44,042 bases of DNA from UBA4615 sp046046245 (GTDB taxonomy: Bacteria > Pseudomonadota > Gammaproteobacteria > Burkholderiales > Burkholderiaceae_E), in assembly GCA_046046245.1 (NCBI GenBank), contig JBJOKE010000074.1:1-44042 (forward strand). Reading direction: 5' to 3'. Under the pieces are notes generated by a model that saw nothing but the letters and a program-made list of their open reading frames with translations, made no database searches and was not told where the DNA came from. Shown piece by piece: positions 29,628 to 36,476 of the stretch (within the stretch, counting starts at the first letter, position 1; every line of letters starts with the position of its first letter). A program made the translations under genes and the position numbers.

Positions 29628-29989
29628 GAACGGTCGTTCCCATCAAACGACGACTTGTCCAGCTGCCGATAGTTCTCGAGGATTTGCTTGTGGAGCTCTT
29701 GCTCCCGCGCCGTGATCGGTCGCTCGGCCAACTTGTCGTCTGGCTTGAAGTTCTCGGTTAGTAGCTGCCACGTCGGATACTTCATGGCGCGCGCCAGCGC
29801 GTCTAGCACGTCAAGCCGCGGTGACGCGGCGCCGCGCTTTCCGATGATGCGCGCCTCCGGCTCCTCGACGTTCTTCACGGTGTTCTCGGAGACTGTCGCC
29901 TCGCGTGCTAGCTGAGCGCGCGACCACCCCTTTGCATCGCGCGCCGCGCGGACGTTTTCTGCAACCAATTGCACGAGTGACTTCGCCAT
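29624..29989 (-). CDS. cI-like repressor (XRE HTH)
   Basis: A 121-residue protein. The HTH is at residues about 8-62 (LVAENVRAARDAKGWSRAQLAREATVSENTVKNVEEPEARIIGKRGAASPRLDVLDALARAM). The C-terminal part (WQLLTENFKPDDKLAERPITAREQELHKQILENYRQL) is helical. There is no peptidase/autocleavage domain, so release from repression would not be by RecA-stimulated self-cleavage of the lambda type. It diverges from the cro-like gene, with the pR-like operator pair between. It is the likely binder of GCAAAGTnTTGC at both operator regions. Confidence 0.82.
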   Translation of the reverse strand: MAKSLVQLVAENVRAARDAKGWSRAQLAREATVSENTVKNVEEPEARIIGKRGAASPRLDVLDALARAMKYPTWQLLTENFKPDDKLAERPITAREQELHKQILENYRQLDKSSFDGNDRS

Positions 29990-30004
29990 GCCCCACGGTA
30001 GGGG

Positions 30005-30048
30005 TTGCACGGCGCAAAGTGTTGCGGGTATGCTCCTCAAAACTTTGC
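30005..30048 (+). promoter_or_regulatory. pR-like promoter with two repressor operators
   Basis: TTGCAC (30005-30010) and TATGCT (30029-30034) are 18 bases apart. GCAAAGTGTTGC (30014-30025) lies between them, where a bound repressor would block polymerase. TCAAAACTTTGC (30037-30048) covers the expected start site. It lies between the repressor ATG and the cro-like ATG and repeats the arrangement seen at 29238-29283 with 11 bp less spacing. Confidence 0.75.
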
Positions 30049-30058
30049 AGCCAAGCCC

Positions 30059-30286
30059 ATGAACACCCTCAAGTTCATTCAGGAGCAGCTCCGGGCGCCG
30101 GGCGTCGATCTCGTCCGGGTCGCTCAGGCGTGCGACGTGTCCGAGCGCACCCTCCAGAACCTCAGGGCCGGCGTTGCGACCGGAACCAGCATCGAGCGGG
30201 TCGAGCGGATTGCGCTGCATCTCGGCTACCGGCTCAAGCCGGTCAGGGCACGCCGCGACAGAGACGAAGCGGCGAGGGCGGCGTGA
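30059..30286 (+). CDS. Cro-like HTH protein
   Basis: A 75-residue protein. Residues about 13-50 (APGVDLVRVAQACDVSERTLQNLRAGVATGTSIERVERIALHLGYRL) form an HTH and adjoining helices. It is the first gene rightward from the divergent immunity region, the place of cro. It probably represses the cI promoter and its own. The reading frame is open a little upstream across the operator, but ATG 30059 gives the normal domain start. The following gene starts on its stop codon (TGATG). Confidence 0.75.
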   Translation: MNTLKFIQEQLRAPGVDLVRVAQACDVSERTLQNLRAGVATGTSIERVERIALHLGYRLKPVRARRDRDEAARAA

Positions 30287-30543
30287 TGCGTCATCCAACA
30301 CCACCGAGCTACGTCCGCGCAACGTGGCGCACTGTCCTGCCTGTCGACGCCGAGGCTCGACAGGGGATCGCGTTCGACCTGGCCGGCGGCACGGTCGTCC
30401 GGCTGTCGATCGACGCCGACACCGCCTGGCACCTGTTCGACCTGCTGCGTCAGTCCCGGTCGGGCGACCCGCGATTCCAGGCAGAGATCTCGTCCGGCAG
30501 TCCGAGCCGCGAGGGATCGCCGCAGGACGGCCAGTGCGTATGA
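30286..30543 (+). CDS. Small early protein, unknown
   Basis: An 85-residue protein (MRHPTPPSYVRATWRTVLPVDAEARQGIAFDLAGGTVVRLSIDADTAWHLFDLLRQ...). The first 60 residues form a strand-helix domain. The last 25 residues are low-complexity and lie antisense to the convergent gene at 30450-30686. It is coupled to the cro-like gene by a TGATG overlap. No family is recognised. Confidence 0.65.
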   Translation: MRHPTPPSYVRATWRTVLPVDAEARQGIAFDLAGGTVVRLSIDADTAWHLFDLLRQSRSGDPRFQAEISSGSPSREGSPQDGQCV

Positions 30544-30686
30544 CCGCCGACGAGGTCGTCGCACGCGTGCTGCGCGGTCGGGTACGAGCCGAGATCCTCG
30601 TCCTCGAACCACGGGTGCCAGCGGCCATCGGAGGACTGCGCGATTCGGAACATTCCGACGCGCGTTCGGTACCAGAAATGGCTCAT
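30450..30686 (-). CDS. Small conserved protein, unknown
   Basis: A 78-residue protein (MSHFWYRTRVGMFRIAQSSDGRWHPWFEDEDLGSYPTAQHACDDLVGGHTHWPSCGDPSRLGLPDEI...). I recognise this pattern from small proteins of many phages and prophages. A GGAAGGGG ribosome binding site lies six bases before the ATG. It is rich in Trp and His. It runs against the rightward operon and overlaps the end of the gene at 30286 by 94 bases. This makes it a lone minus-strand gene, possibly expressed in the prophage. Confidence 0.78.
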   Translation of the reverse strand: MSHFWYRTRVGMFRIAQSSDGRWHPWFEDEDLGSYPTAQHACDDLVGGHTHWPSCGDPSRLGLPDEISAWNRGSPDRD

Positions 30687-30764
30687 GGGCGCCCCTTCCG
30701 AGGGTCAGTGGTCGGTGGAACTTCCATCGTCCCACGGTCGCGGGCGCCCGCCCTCCATCCGATC

Positions 30765-30856
30765 GGCGACGGGCTGACCGTGTCGCCCGTCGCCTCCCTG
30801 TAACCGGAATCGCTGAGGTCTCCATGTCGACCACGGTATCGCGCACGCCCGTCGCC
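30765..30856 (+). promoter_or_regulatory. Leader with alternative hairpins
   Basis: GGCGACGGGC (30765-30774) can pair perfectly with GCCCGTCGCC at 30785-30794 (10-base loop) or with a second identical copy at 30847-30856, inside the short leader ORF. No T-run follows either. Such mutually exclusive pairing next to a short ORF is an attenuator-like or nut-like layout in front of the CII-like regulator. Confidence 0.45.
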
Positions 30857-30907
30857 GACTTTCCGACGGGTTCCGACACGCGGACTCCGTCTCGGAGGCC
30901 GTCGTGA
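30824..30907 (+). CDS. 27-residue leader ORF coupled to the CII-like gene
   Basis: MSTTVSRTPVADFPTGSDTR begins a 27-residue Ser/Thr/Arg/Pro-rich peptide. GAGG stands five bases before its ATG and its stop overlaps the GTG of the next gene (GTGA). It covers one arm of the alternative hairpins. It may act only to control translation of the following gene. Evidence for a stable protein is weak. Confidence 0.4.
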   Translation: MSTTVSRTPVADFPTGSDTRTPSRRPS

Positions 30908-31323
30908 CGACCGCTCAGCCGTCGCTGTTCCTGGAGTCGTTCACGGACGCGCTACGCGAGGCCGTTCGGGCATGCGGCGGATCCAAGCTGGTCGGCGCCA
31001 AGCTCTGGCCGGAGAAGGCGCCGGACGCCGCCGCGCGGCTGCTGCAGGACTGCCTGAACGACACGCGGGCCGAGAAGCTGTCGCCCGACCAGGTGCTGCT
31101 GCTCACCCGCATGGGCCGGGAGCGCGGCTGCCACGCGGTGATGGCGTTCCTCGCGATCGAGTGCGGGTACGCGCCGCCTCAGCCGGTCGAGCCGGAGGAC
31201 GAACGCGCGGCGCTGCAGCGCGAGTACATCGAGGCGGTGAAGGTGCTGGCGCACCTGTCGACGCGGATCGAGCGGCTGGACCCGATGCCGGCCGCGGTGG
31301 CAACCCTGCGGAGCCGGGCATGA
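30904..31323 (+). CDS. CII-like regulatory protein
   Basis: A 139-residue protein starting with GTG. 'FTDALREAVRACGGSKLVGAKLWPEKAPDAAARLLQDCLNDTRAEKLSPDQVLLLTRMGRERGCHAVMAFLAIECGYAPPQPVEPEDE' is the well-known pattern of phage regulatory CII-type proteins in GC-rich hosts: an HTH with the characteristic 'WPEK.PD.A...L.DCLN..R..KL.PDQ'. A coiled-coil C-terminus (ALQREYIEAVKVLAHLSTRIERL) probably makes it oligomeric. By analogy it would activate lysogeny promoters, or else early replication genes. It lies third in the rightward operon. Confidence 0.8.
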   Translation: MTTAQPSLFLESFTDALREAVRACGGSKLVGAKLWPEKAPDAAARLLQDCLNDTRAEKLSPDQVLLLTRMGRERGCHAVMAFLAIECGYAPPQPVEPEDERAALQREYIEAVKVLAHLSTRIERLDPMPAAVATLRSRA

Positions 31324-31556
31324 GCGCGCGCCGTTCTCGCCTCTGGCGGCCCGGCCAGCGCGTCACCGTGACCTCCGGCCCCGCCCGCGGCCGCGTCGGC
31401 GTCGTTCAGATGCACGGCCTCGACGGCGTCGCGGTCCGCCTGGTGGCGCTCGATCCGCTGTGGCCGTTCACCGAGCTGCAGGTCTTCCATCCTGCCGAGC
31501 TGCGCGCGATCCGCGTGGCCCGCTCGATGCCGGCCGGCGAGCCGGCGCTGCTGTGA
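31320..31556 (+). CDS. Small KOW-like protein
   Basis: A 78-residue basic protein. 'WRPGQRVTVTSGPARGRVGVVQMHGLDGVAVRLVALDPLWPFTELQVFHPAELRAI' is a KOW/SH3-like small beta barrel (PGQRV.V..GPA.G..G.V). Such modules bind RNA polymerase-associated factors, RNA or protein. It overlaps the CII-like gene by ATGA. A role in transcription or replication is unproven. Confidence 0.7.
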   Translation: MSARRSRLWRPGQRVTVTSGPARGRVGVVQMHGLDGVAVRLVALDPLWPFTELQVFHPAELRAIRVARSMPAGEPALL

Positions 31557-31564
31557 GGTAGGCG

Positions 31565-31924
31565 ATGGGGCTGCACTCCGAGGCTGTGCTCGCCGTGATG
31601 GCCGAGGACACGTGGCACTCGACCGCGGCGATCGCCGAGGCGAGCGGACTGGCCGTGCGTGCGGTCGCGCAGACCCTCAGGCACCTGGTGGGGGACGGAC
31701 ATGTCGAGAAGACCGCGGACGGAACTGGACTGTTCCGGCGGCTCGTGGCCGGCGCGTTGACGGTCGTCGACCATGCAACGCACGCGGCCGAGCCGCCGTT
31801 ACCGGCGTCCTATGCGGTCTGGGACGACGGCGCGATGACGATCACGCGCGCGCAGGGGACGGTGTATCTGTCGCCGGACGAGGTCTCGCGGCTGCGGGCG
31901 CACTTAGCCCGGTTCAACTGGTGA
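31565..31924 (+). CDS. Winged-helix DNA-binding protein
   Basis: A 119-residue protein. Residues 1-60 form a winged helix (HSEAVLAVMAEDTWHSTAAIAEASGLAVRAVAQTLRHLVGDGHVEKTADGTGLFRRL). The rest (SYAVWDDGAMTITRAQGTVYLSPDEVSRLRAHLARFNW) is a small alpha/beta part. It lies just before the primase-helicase, where phages often place an origin-binding or replication-initiator protein. It has no gpO-type C-terminus. Confidence 0.72.
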   Translation: MGLHSEAVLAVMAEDTWHSTAAIAEASGLAVRAVAQTLRHLVGDGHVEKTADGTGLFRRLVAGALTVVDHATHAAEPPLPASYAVWDDGAMTITRAQGTVYLSPDEVSRLRAHLARFNW

Positions 31925-31934
31925 GGGGGCGCGG

Positions 31935-32195
31935 ATGGCACGGCCACGGGTCAAGCTGCAGGTGATCAGCTCGTTCGTCCGGGACCGCGAGCGCGCGACG
32001 GCCCGCGAGGTTGCCTACGGCGTGCAGATGACGGTCGCCGACGCGTCGCGCTGGCTGCATCACCTGCAGCGCAGCGGCGAGGTCGCCGTCGTCGAGCGCG
32101 TTCGCGTCGACCACGCCGCACGACCCGTGGCCGTGTACGCCCTAGCGCGGCAGGCTGCACCAGTCGCCGCCTGCGCGCACGACTGGTTCCGGTAG
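31935..32195 (+). CDS. Small winged-helix protein
   Basis: An 86-residue protein (KLQVISSFVRDRERATAREVAYGVQMTVADASRWLHHLQRSGEVAVVERVRVDHAARPVAVYAL) with a winged-helix pattern related in design to the gene upstream. Together they look like a pair of DNA-binding factors for the replication region. The ribosome binding site is a G-rich stretch before ATG 31935. Confidence 0.72.
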   Translation: MARPRVKLQVISSFVRDRERATAREVAYGVQMTVADASRWLHHLQRSGEVAVVERVRVDHAARPVAVYALARQAAPVAACAHDWFR

Positions 32196-32205
32196 CCCGC
32201 ACCGT

Positions 32206-34602
32206 ATGCCGACCAGGGGAGGAGCGGCCTCAGGCCGCCGGGACGTCGACTTCGCGGCCATCGCGCGGGATCTACTGGGTCGGGCGGACCAGCTCGTTCC
32301 GCAGTGGCTACCGGCCGGCAAGCGCGAGGGGCACGAGTGGAAGGTCGGCAACCTGCGCGGCGACTCTGGCAGATCGCTCTCGATCAACCTCGTCACCGGG
32401 CAATGGGGCGACTTTGCCGCGGGCGAGGTGGGCGGCGACCTGCTGGCCCTGTACGCTGCGATGCACGGCTGCCGCATGATCGATGCCGCGCGGCAACTGG
32501 GCTTCGTGCGCGACGACGATCGCGGCTCGGCCGCGCCTCCGCCGGCGATTTCGCATACGCGCCCCGAGCCGGCGAAGCCGAAGTCGGAATGGGTGCCAAT
32601 CGTGCCGGTACCCGAGGCCGCGCCGGACTACCGCCGAGCGTTGTCACATCGATACCGCAACGAGCTCCCCACTGCGTCGTGGGAGTACCGGTCGATCGAT
32701 GGCGCGCTGCTCAATGTGATCTGCAGGTACGCGACCAGCGCGGGCGGCAAGGAGATCCGACCGCTGTCCTGGTGCCAGAACGCAGCCGGCGAGCTCAAGT
32801 GGCACGGCGTGCATCTGCCCGAGCCGCGGCCGCTCTACGGGCTGCCCAGGCTTGCCGGCGATGCCGCGCCATGCGTGATCCTGGTCGAGGGCGAGAAGTG
32901 CGCCGATGCGCTGCACGAACTGCTCGCCGGCGCGCGCCCGGTGTTGACCTGGCCGGGCGGTGCGAACGGTACCAAGAAGGCGGACTTCTCGCCGCTCGCC
33001 GGACGCAAGGTCATTCTTTGGCCCGATCACGACCGCAAGGCTGACAAGGCGGGGGCGCTGATGCCTGCGCACGCGCAGCCCGGCATCAAGGCCATGGAGG
33101 CGATCGCTGAGCAGCTGCTCGAGCTCGGGTGCGAGGTGACGATTCTCGACCTCGAGCCGCTGGGCGAGCGTGCGGACGGCTGGGACGTCGCCGACGCGAT
33201 CGCCGAGGGCTGGACGCGCGAGCGGGTCGTGGAGTACCTGGCGGCCCACCAGCGCGCGCCGAAGGCCTCCGCACCGACGCGAGCTGCGCGGGCAGGCGAG
33301 GGAGGCGGCGGCGAGGTCGTCGCAGCGGGCTGCGCAGGCCCGCCCGGGCTTCCGGACTCGGACCTCTACCCGCTGGTGTGGCGCGGCCGAGATCTCGTCC
33401 CGTGCACGGCCAACGTCCATTCGCTGCTGATGCGCGCGCCGGCGTGGCGCGGCGTCATCGCGTTCGACGAGTTCGCCCAGCGCATCGTGAAGCTGCAGGC
33501 GCCGCCCTACGGTGGCGAGGAGCGGATCGGCGAGTGGGAGTCGACCGACGACACCCGCACGGCGATGTGGCTCGCCGTCGCGCAGGGCTTCACGCCGTCG
33601 TCCGCGCTCGTGGCCGAGACCGTCGAGGTGATCGCGCGCGAGAACGCGTTCCATCCGGTTCGCACTTATCTCGAGGGCCTCACCTGGGACGGCACGACGC
33701 GTATCGACGACTGGCTGTCCGACTTCCTCGGTGTCGTCGGGACCGACTACACCCGCCTGGTGGCGCGCTTCTTCCTGATCGGCATGGTGAAGCGCGTGAT
33801 GGAGCCGGGCTGCAAGTTCGACTACTGCCTCGTGCTCGAGGGCCAGCAGGGCATCTACAAGTCATCGGCGCTGCGGGTGCTGGGCGGTGGGTGGTTCAAG
33901 GACACCGACCTCGACCTGCAGCAGAAGGACGCGATGACCGCGCTGCAGGGCGCCTGGCTCTACGAGATCGCCGAGCTCGACTCGCTCTCGCGTGCTGAGA
34001 GCTCCAAGCAGAAGTCCTTCCTTTCGCGCCAGGTCGACGAGTTTCGGCCCGTCTACGGGCGCCGCGAGATCCGTCTGCCGCGGCAGGTCGTTTTCGCGGG
34101 CACCACGAATCAGTGGGAGTGGCTGCGGGACCCCACGGGCGGCCGCCGGTTCTGGCCGATCGAGGTGACCGAGGTGAACCTGATGGGCCTGGCGGCCGTG
34201 CGTGATCAGCTGTTCGCCGAGGCCTCGGTCGAGTACCGCAAGGGCTCGCCGTGCTATCCGGACCGCGATCAGCAGCGCACGCTGTTCGATCCGCAGCAGC
34301 TGGCCCGCCAGCAGTCTGAGGGCTACGTTGACGCACTGCACGACTGGGTCTACTCACGGACGGCCGACTTCTCGCTGGCCGAGGCTGCCGCTGACGGCCT
34401 CAAGATCGACTATTCCAAGCTGACCCGGGACGTCCAGACTCGGGTCGGAAACGCGCTGAAGGCCTTGGGCTGCACGCGCGTCGAGCGTCGAAACGGCATG
34501 GTCCGTTTCTGGTACAGGCCGCCCACCAGAAAGGCGGCGTCGTCCGAGCTCACGCACGCGCAGCAGGAATCGGGAGGGGACCGTGATCCGCTGCCGATCT
34601 GA
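32206..34602 (+). CDS. Primase-helicase, Toprim + VapE-type ATPase
   Basis: A 798-residue replication protein. The N-terminus (VPQWLPAGKREGHEWKVGNLRGD...GQWGDFAAGEVGGDLLALYAAMHG) resembles the DNA-binding part of phage primases. A Toprim-like domain is seen near residue 226 (VILVEGEKCADALHELL, then RKVILWPDHD). Residues about 430-780 match the virulence-associated E (VapE) ATPase: 'RTYLEGLTWDGTTRIDDWLSDFLG', Walker A 'EGQQGIYKSSALRVLGG' near residue 545, 'AWLYEIAELDSLSRAE' and 'FAGTTNQWEWLRDPTGGRRFWPIEV'. It would prime and unwind DNA at the phage origin. The iteron array directly follows the gene. Confidence 0.92.
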   Translation: MPTRGGAASGRRDVDFAAIARDLLGRADQLVPQWLPAGKREGHEWKVGNLRGDSGRSLSINLVTGQWGDFAAGEVGGDLLALYAAMHGCRMIDAARQLGFVRDDDRGSAAPPPAISHTRPEPAKPKSEWVPIVPVPEAAPDYRRALSHRYRNELPTASWEYRSIDGALLNVICRYATSAGGKEIRPLSWCQNAAGELKWHGVHLPEPRPLYGLPRLAGDAAPCVILVEGEKCADALHELLAGARPVLTWPGGANGTKKADFSPLAGRKVILWPDHDRKADKAGALMPAHAQPGIKAMEAIAEQLLELGCEVTILDLEPLGERADGWDVADAIAEGWTRERVVEYLAAHQRAPKASAPTRAARAGEGGGGEVVAAGCAGPPGLPDSDLYPLVWRGRDLVPCTANVHSLLMRAPAWRGVIAFDEFAQRIVKLQAPPYGGEERIGEWESTDDTRTAMWLAVAQGFTPSSALVAETVEVIARENAFHPVRTYLEGLTWDGTTRIDDWLSDFLGVVGTDYTRLVARFFLIGMVKRVMEPGCKFDYCLVLEGQQGIYKSSALRVLGGGWFKDTDLDLQQKDAMTALQGAWLYEIAELDSLSRAESSKQKSFLSRQVDEFRPVYGRREIRLPRQVVFAGTTNQWEWLRDPTGGRRFWPIEVTEVNLMGLAAVRDQLFAEASVEYRKGSPCYPDRDQQRTLFDPQQLARQQSEGYVDALHDWVYSRTADFSLAEAAADGLKIDYSKLTRDVQTRVGNALKALGCTRVERRNGMVRFWYRPPTRKAASSELTHAQQESGGDRDPLPI

Positions 34603-34603
34603 C

Positions 34604-34839
34604 TTCCATACCCTGCAGGTGTGGACGGGAGGTGTGGACTCCCAAGTGCCTGATTTTCAACGAAGGTTCCATACCCTCCATACCTTCCATACCTCGCCGC
34701 GCGGAGGCGCGCACAGGCGCGGGGGCGCGCACCTGCCCGCGCGTACGCGTACGCGCGCGCCCACCCCGCTTTTTGGGTATGGAAGGTATGGAAGGTATGG
34801 AAGAGTCAGCATCCATGAGGGTCTCCGGGCTCCATACCC
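34604..34839. repeat. Inverted array of TTCCATACC iterons around a Z-DNA-like palindrome: candidate replication origin
   Basis: TTCCATACC-type 9-mers stand at 34604, three in tandem at 34667-34693 (the middle one CTCCATACC), three exact copies in reverse orientation (GGTATGGAA) at 34776-34802, and a related copy at 34831. The two triplets form a 27-bp near-perfect inverted repeat. The GC-rich stretch between them contains 23 strictly alternating purine-pyrimidine bases (34738-34760), including a 20-bp perfect palindrome (34738-34757). It lies next to the primase-helicase and codes for no credible protein. Confidence 0.7.
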
Positions 34840-34878
34840 TGTCCACACCGCGCTGAGGTGTGGAAGGTGAGCGGCTCG

Positions 34879-35076
34879 ATGCGAGACCAGATGCCCGAGG
34901 TGGCTGCCTTCGTCGACGACCTGCGTGCGGCGTTCGGCGAGCAGCAGATCAACGGCGCGATCCGATCCGGCCTGCGCGGCCGGCCTCACTTCTGGGCCGC
35001 TGAGGGCGGCCACGAGCTCGGCACCTGGTGGCCGCGCTGCGGAGCACGCGATGACGAACCGACGCCCGACGCCTGA
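34879..35076 (+). CDS. Small conserved phage protein, unknown
   Basis: A 65-residue protein (MRDQMPEVAAFVDDLRAAFGEQQINGAIRSGLRGRPHFWAAEGGHELGTWWPRC...). The 'FVDDLRAAFG...IN..IR.GL.G.P.FWA.E.GHE.GT' pattern is one I associate with genes following phage primase genes. An upstream GTG would add a few residues. It overlaps the Q-like gene by 26 bases in another frame. Function unknown. Confidence 0.75.
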   Translation: MRDQMPEVAAFVDDLRAAFGEQQINGAIRSGLRGRPHFWAAEGGHELGTWWPRCGARDDEPTPDA

Positions 35077-35464
35077 CGACGACACGCTGCACCGCGCGCG
35101 CCTCGAACGAGCCCGACACGACCTCGAGCTGTGGGGGCGCTGGCTGATGCAGCGGACGAGCGGCGGCCTGGGCTACGGGCAGGGCACGCTCGCCAACCTG
35201 CAGCGCGTCGCGCGCTCCACCGACAACTATGTGGCGCCTATCGTCGAAACTCAGTGCAGCCAGGTCGACGATATCGTGCGGGCGCTGGGTGCCGAGTACC
35301 ACCAGGTCGCGCAGATGCACTTCGCCCGCGGCTTTTCCTACGCGTTCATCGCCCGTACGCGCCGCATGGCGTGGGCGACGGTCGATCGCCGGATCGCTGA
35401 GGTGATCCGCGCTGTCGCGTACCCGACCCGCGCACTGCGGACCTCGGCGGATTCCATTATGTAA
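35051..35464 (+). CDS. Late regulator, antitermination Q / sigma-like
   Basis: A 137-residue protein. 'RARHDLELWGRWLMQRTSGGLGYG' and the C-terminal 'YHQVAQMHFARGFSYAFIARTRRMAWATVDRRIAEVIRAV', an HTH of the sigma-region-4 type, are typical of phage Q-like/ArpU-like late regulators. It is the last gene before the late block and is followed by a terminator. This supports a role in letting polymerase read into the late genes. GGAG is a few bases before ATG 35051. Confidence 0.78.
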   Translation: MTNRRPTPDDDTLHRARLERARHDLELWGRWLMQRTSGGLGYGQGTLANLQRVARSTDNYVAPIVETQCSQVDDIVRALGAEYHQVAQMHFARGFSYAFIARTRRMAWATVDRRIAEVIRAVAYPTRALRTSADSIM

Positions 35465-35513
35465 TGTGCGAACTTCCGTGCAGAATCCGGCAATCTGGGG
35501 TCACGTGCCCCCG

Positions 35514-35547
35514 AAGGCCCGGTGCAGTCTGCCGGGCCTTGTCGTTT
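35514..35547 (+). terminator. Intrinsic terminator after the Q-like gene
   Basis: A perfect 9-bp stem AAGGCCCGG / CCGGGCCTT with a 9-base loop is followed by GTCGTTT. It lies 50 bases after the Q-like gene and 120 bases before the first late gene. In lambda-like control a terminator here is overcome by Q. The T-run is short, so leakiness is likely. The rest of 35465-35666 shows only an AT-rich spot (around 35452-35466) that could hold a late promoter. Confidence 0.75.
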
Positions 35548-35666
35548 CCGACTCCTCGGTGGTCGACCGCCGCCGCGCGCGGGCCCTCTCCCTCCTCCCG
35601 GGGCGAAGCGCGGCACCTCATACCTGCCTGACCGCATGGTCGGGTCTTTCGCGGGTGGCGTAACGC

Positions 35667-36359
35667 ATGAGGCTGGACGTCTCCGTCGACATCTCGGGTG
35701 CGATGAGTCGGCTGGAACGCATGAGGCGAGACCAGATCCCGTTCGCAACCGCTCGAGCACTGACCGACGCAGCGGAAAAGGTCAAAGCGGCCACGCCCGG
35801 AATACTGGAGCGCGACCTTGATCGGCCCACGCCGTTCACCACGGACCCTCGTGGGGTGTTCGTCGCGCGTGCCAGCAAGTCGCGACTCGAGGCGGTGGTT
35901 GGCTTTCGGCCGCTGCAGGCGCGGTATCTGAAGTACCAGATCGAGGGCGGCATTCGGCAGCCGCAGCGCCGAGCCCTGCGGCTGCCGAGCGAGCAGCCGC
36001 TGAACCAATACGGGAACCTTCCGGCCCGCACGATTGCGACTCTGATCGCGAAGGCCAACGCGAAGACAGAGCGGGGGCGGCGGTTGACGGGCAAGCAGTC
36101 GGCGCGGCTGCGGGTCAGCCAGAAGGTCACGATCTTCTACGGCGACCCAGGCGACGGCCGCCCGCCCGGGATCTACCAGCGTGTGCCGCTTCCTGGCTCT
36201 GGAGACAATCGGCTGGTGCCGCTGATCGTGTTCCCGGAGCAGTCGGCGCGCTACGAGAAGCGGGTGCGCTGGTACGAGGACGCCGAGCGGATCGCGCGAC
36301 GCGAGATCGGGCCGGCCTTCGCGCGCAGGATGCGCGAAGCGATGACGACGGCTCGGTGA
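35667..36359 (+). CDS. Phage structural-type protein, possibly gpZ/HK97-gp10-like tail completion
   Basis: A 230-residue protein. The N-terminus (MRLDVSVDISGAMSRLERMRRDQIPFATARALTDAAEKVKAATPGILERDLDRPTPFT) is the pattern of gpZ/HK97-gp10-like minor tail proteins: a strand followed by a long helix ending in 'TARALTDAAEKVK'. 'YLKYQIEGGIRQPQRRALRLP' and 'NQYGNLPARTIATLIAKA' follow. No gpZ-like gene is found between the FII-like and U-like genes, so this may supply it from an unusual place upstream of the terminase. The ribosome binding site is weak. The assignment is moderate. Confidence 0.65.
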   Translation: MRLDVSVDISGAMSRLERMRRDQIPFATARALTDAAEKVKAATPGILERDLDRPTPFTTDPRGVFVARASKSRLEAVVGFRPLQARYLKYQIEGGIRQPQRRALRLPSEQPLNQYGNLPARTIATLIAKANAKTERGRRLTGKQSARLRVSQKVTIFYGDPGDGRPPGIYQRVPLPGSGDNRLVPLIVFPEQSARYEKRVRWYEDAERIARREIGPAFARRMREAMTTAR

Positions 36360-36438
36360 CCGCGGGTCCCTCTGGAGAGCTAGAGCGGGCGGGTCATTCG
36401 CGCCGCGACTTTGCGCTAGTGACAGCGCTCGGCCGGGG

Positions 36439-36474
36439 TTAACGCCCGACTTAACGTCCGCTGACAGGTTAACG
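36439..36474. promoter_or_regulatory. Three TTAACG repeats before terS: candidate TerS-binding/cos region
   Basis: TTAACG occurs at 36439, 36451 and 36469 on the same strand, within 40 bases and just upstream of the small terminase gene. In lambda the cos site with its gpNu1-binding R sites lies immediately before Nu1. The cut site itself is not identified; it would be expected in 36360-36438. Confidence 0.5.
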
Positions 36475-36476
36475 CG

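Noticed and set aside
34667..34802. Rho-independent terminator from the large inverted repeat
   Set aside because: The loop would be over 80 bases and no T-run follows. The tandem iteron layout explains it better.
34583..34870. 95-codon + strand frame through the iteron array
   Set aside because: Its translation is just the repeat units (HTLHTFHT, YGRYGRYGR) and Arg runs. The non-coding repeat reading is better.
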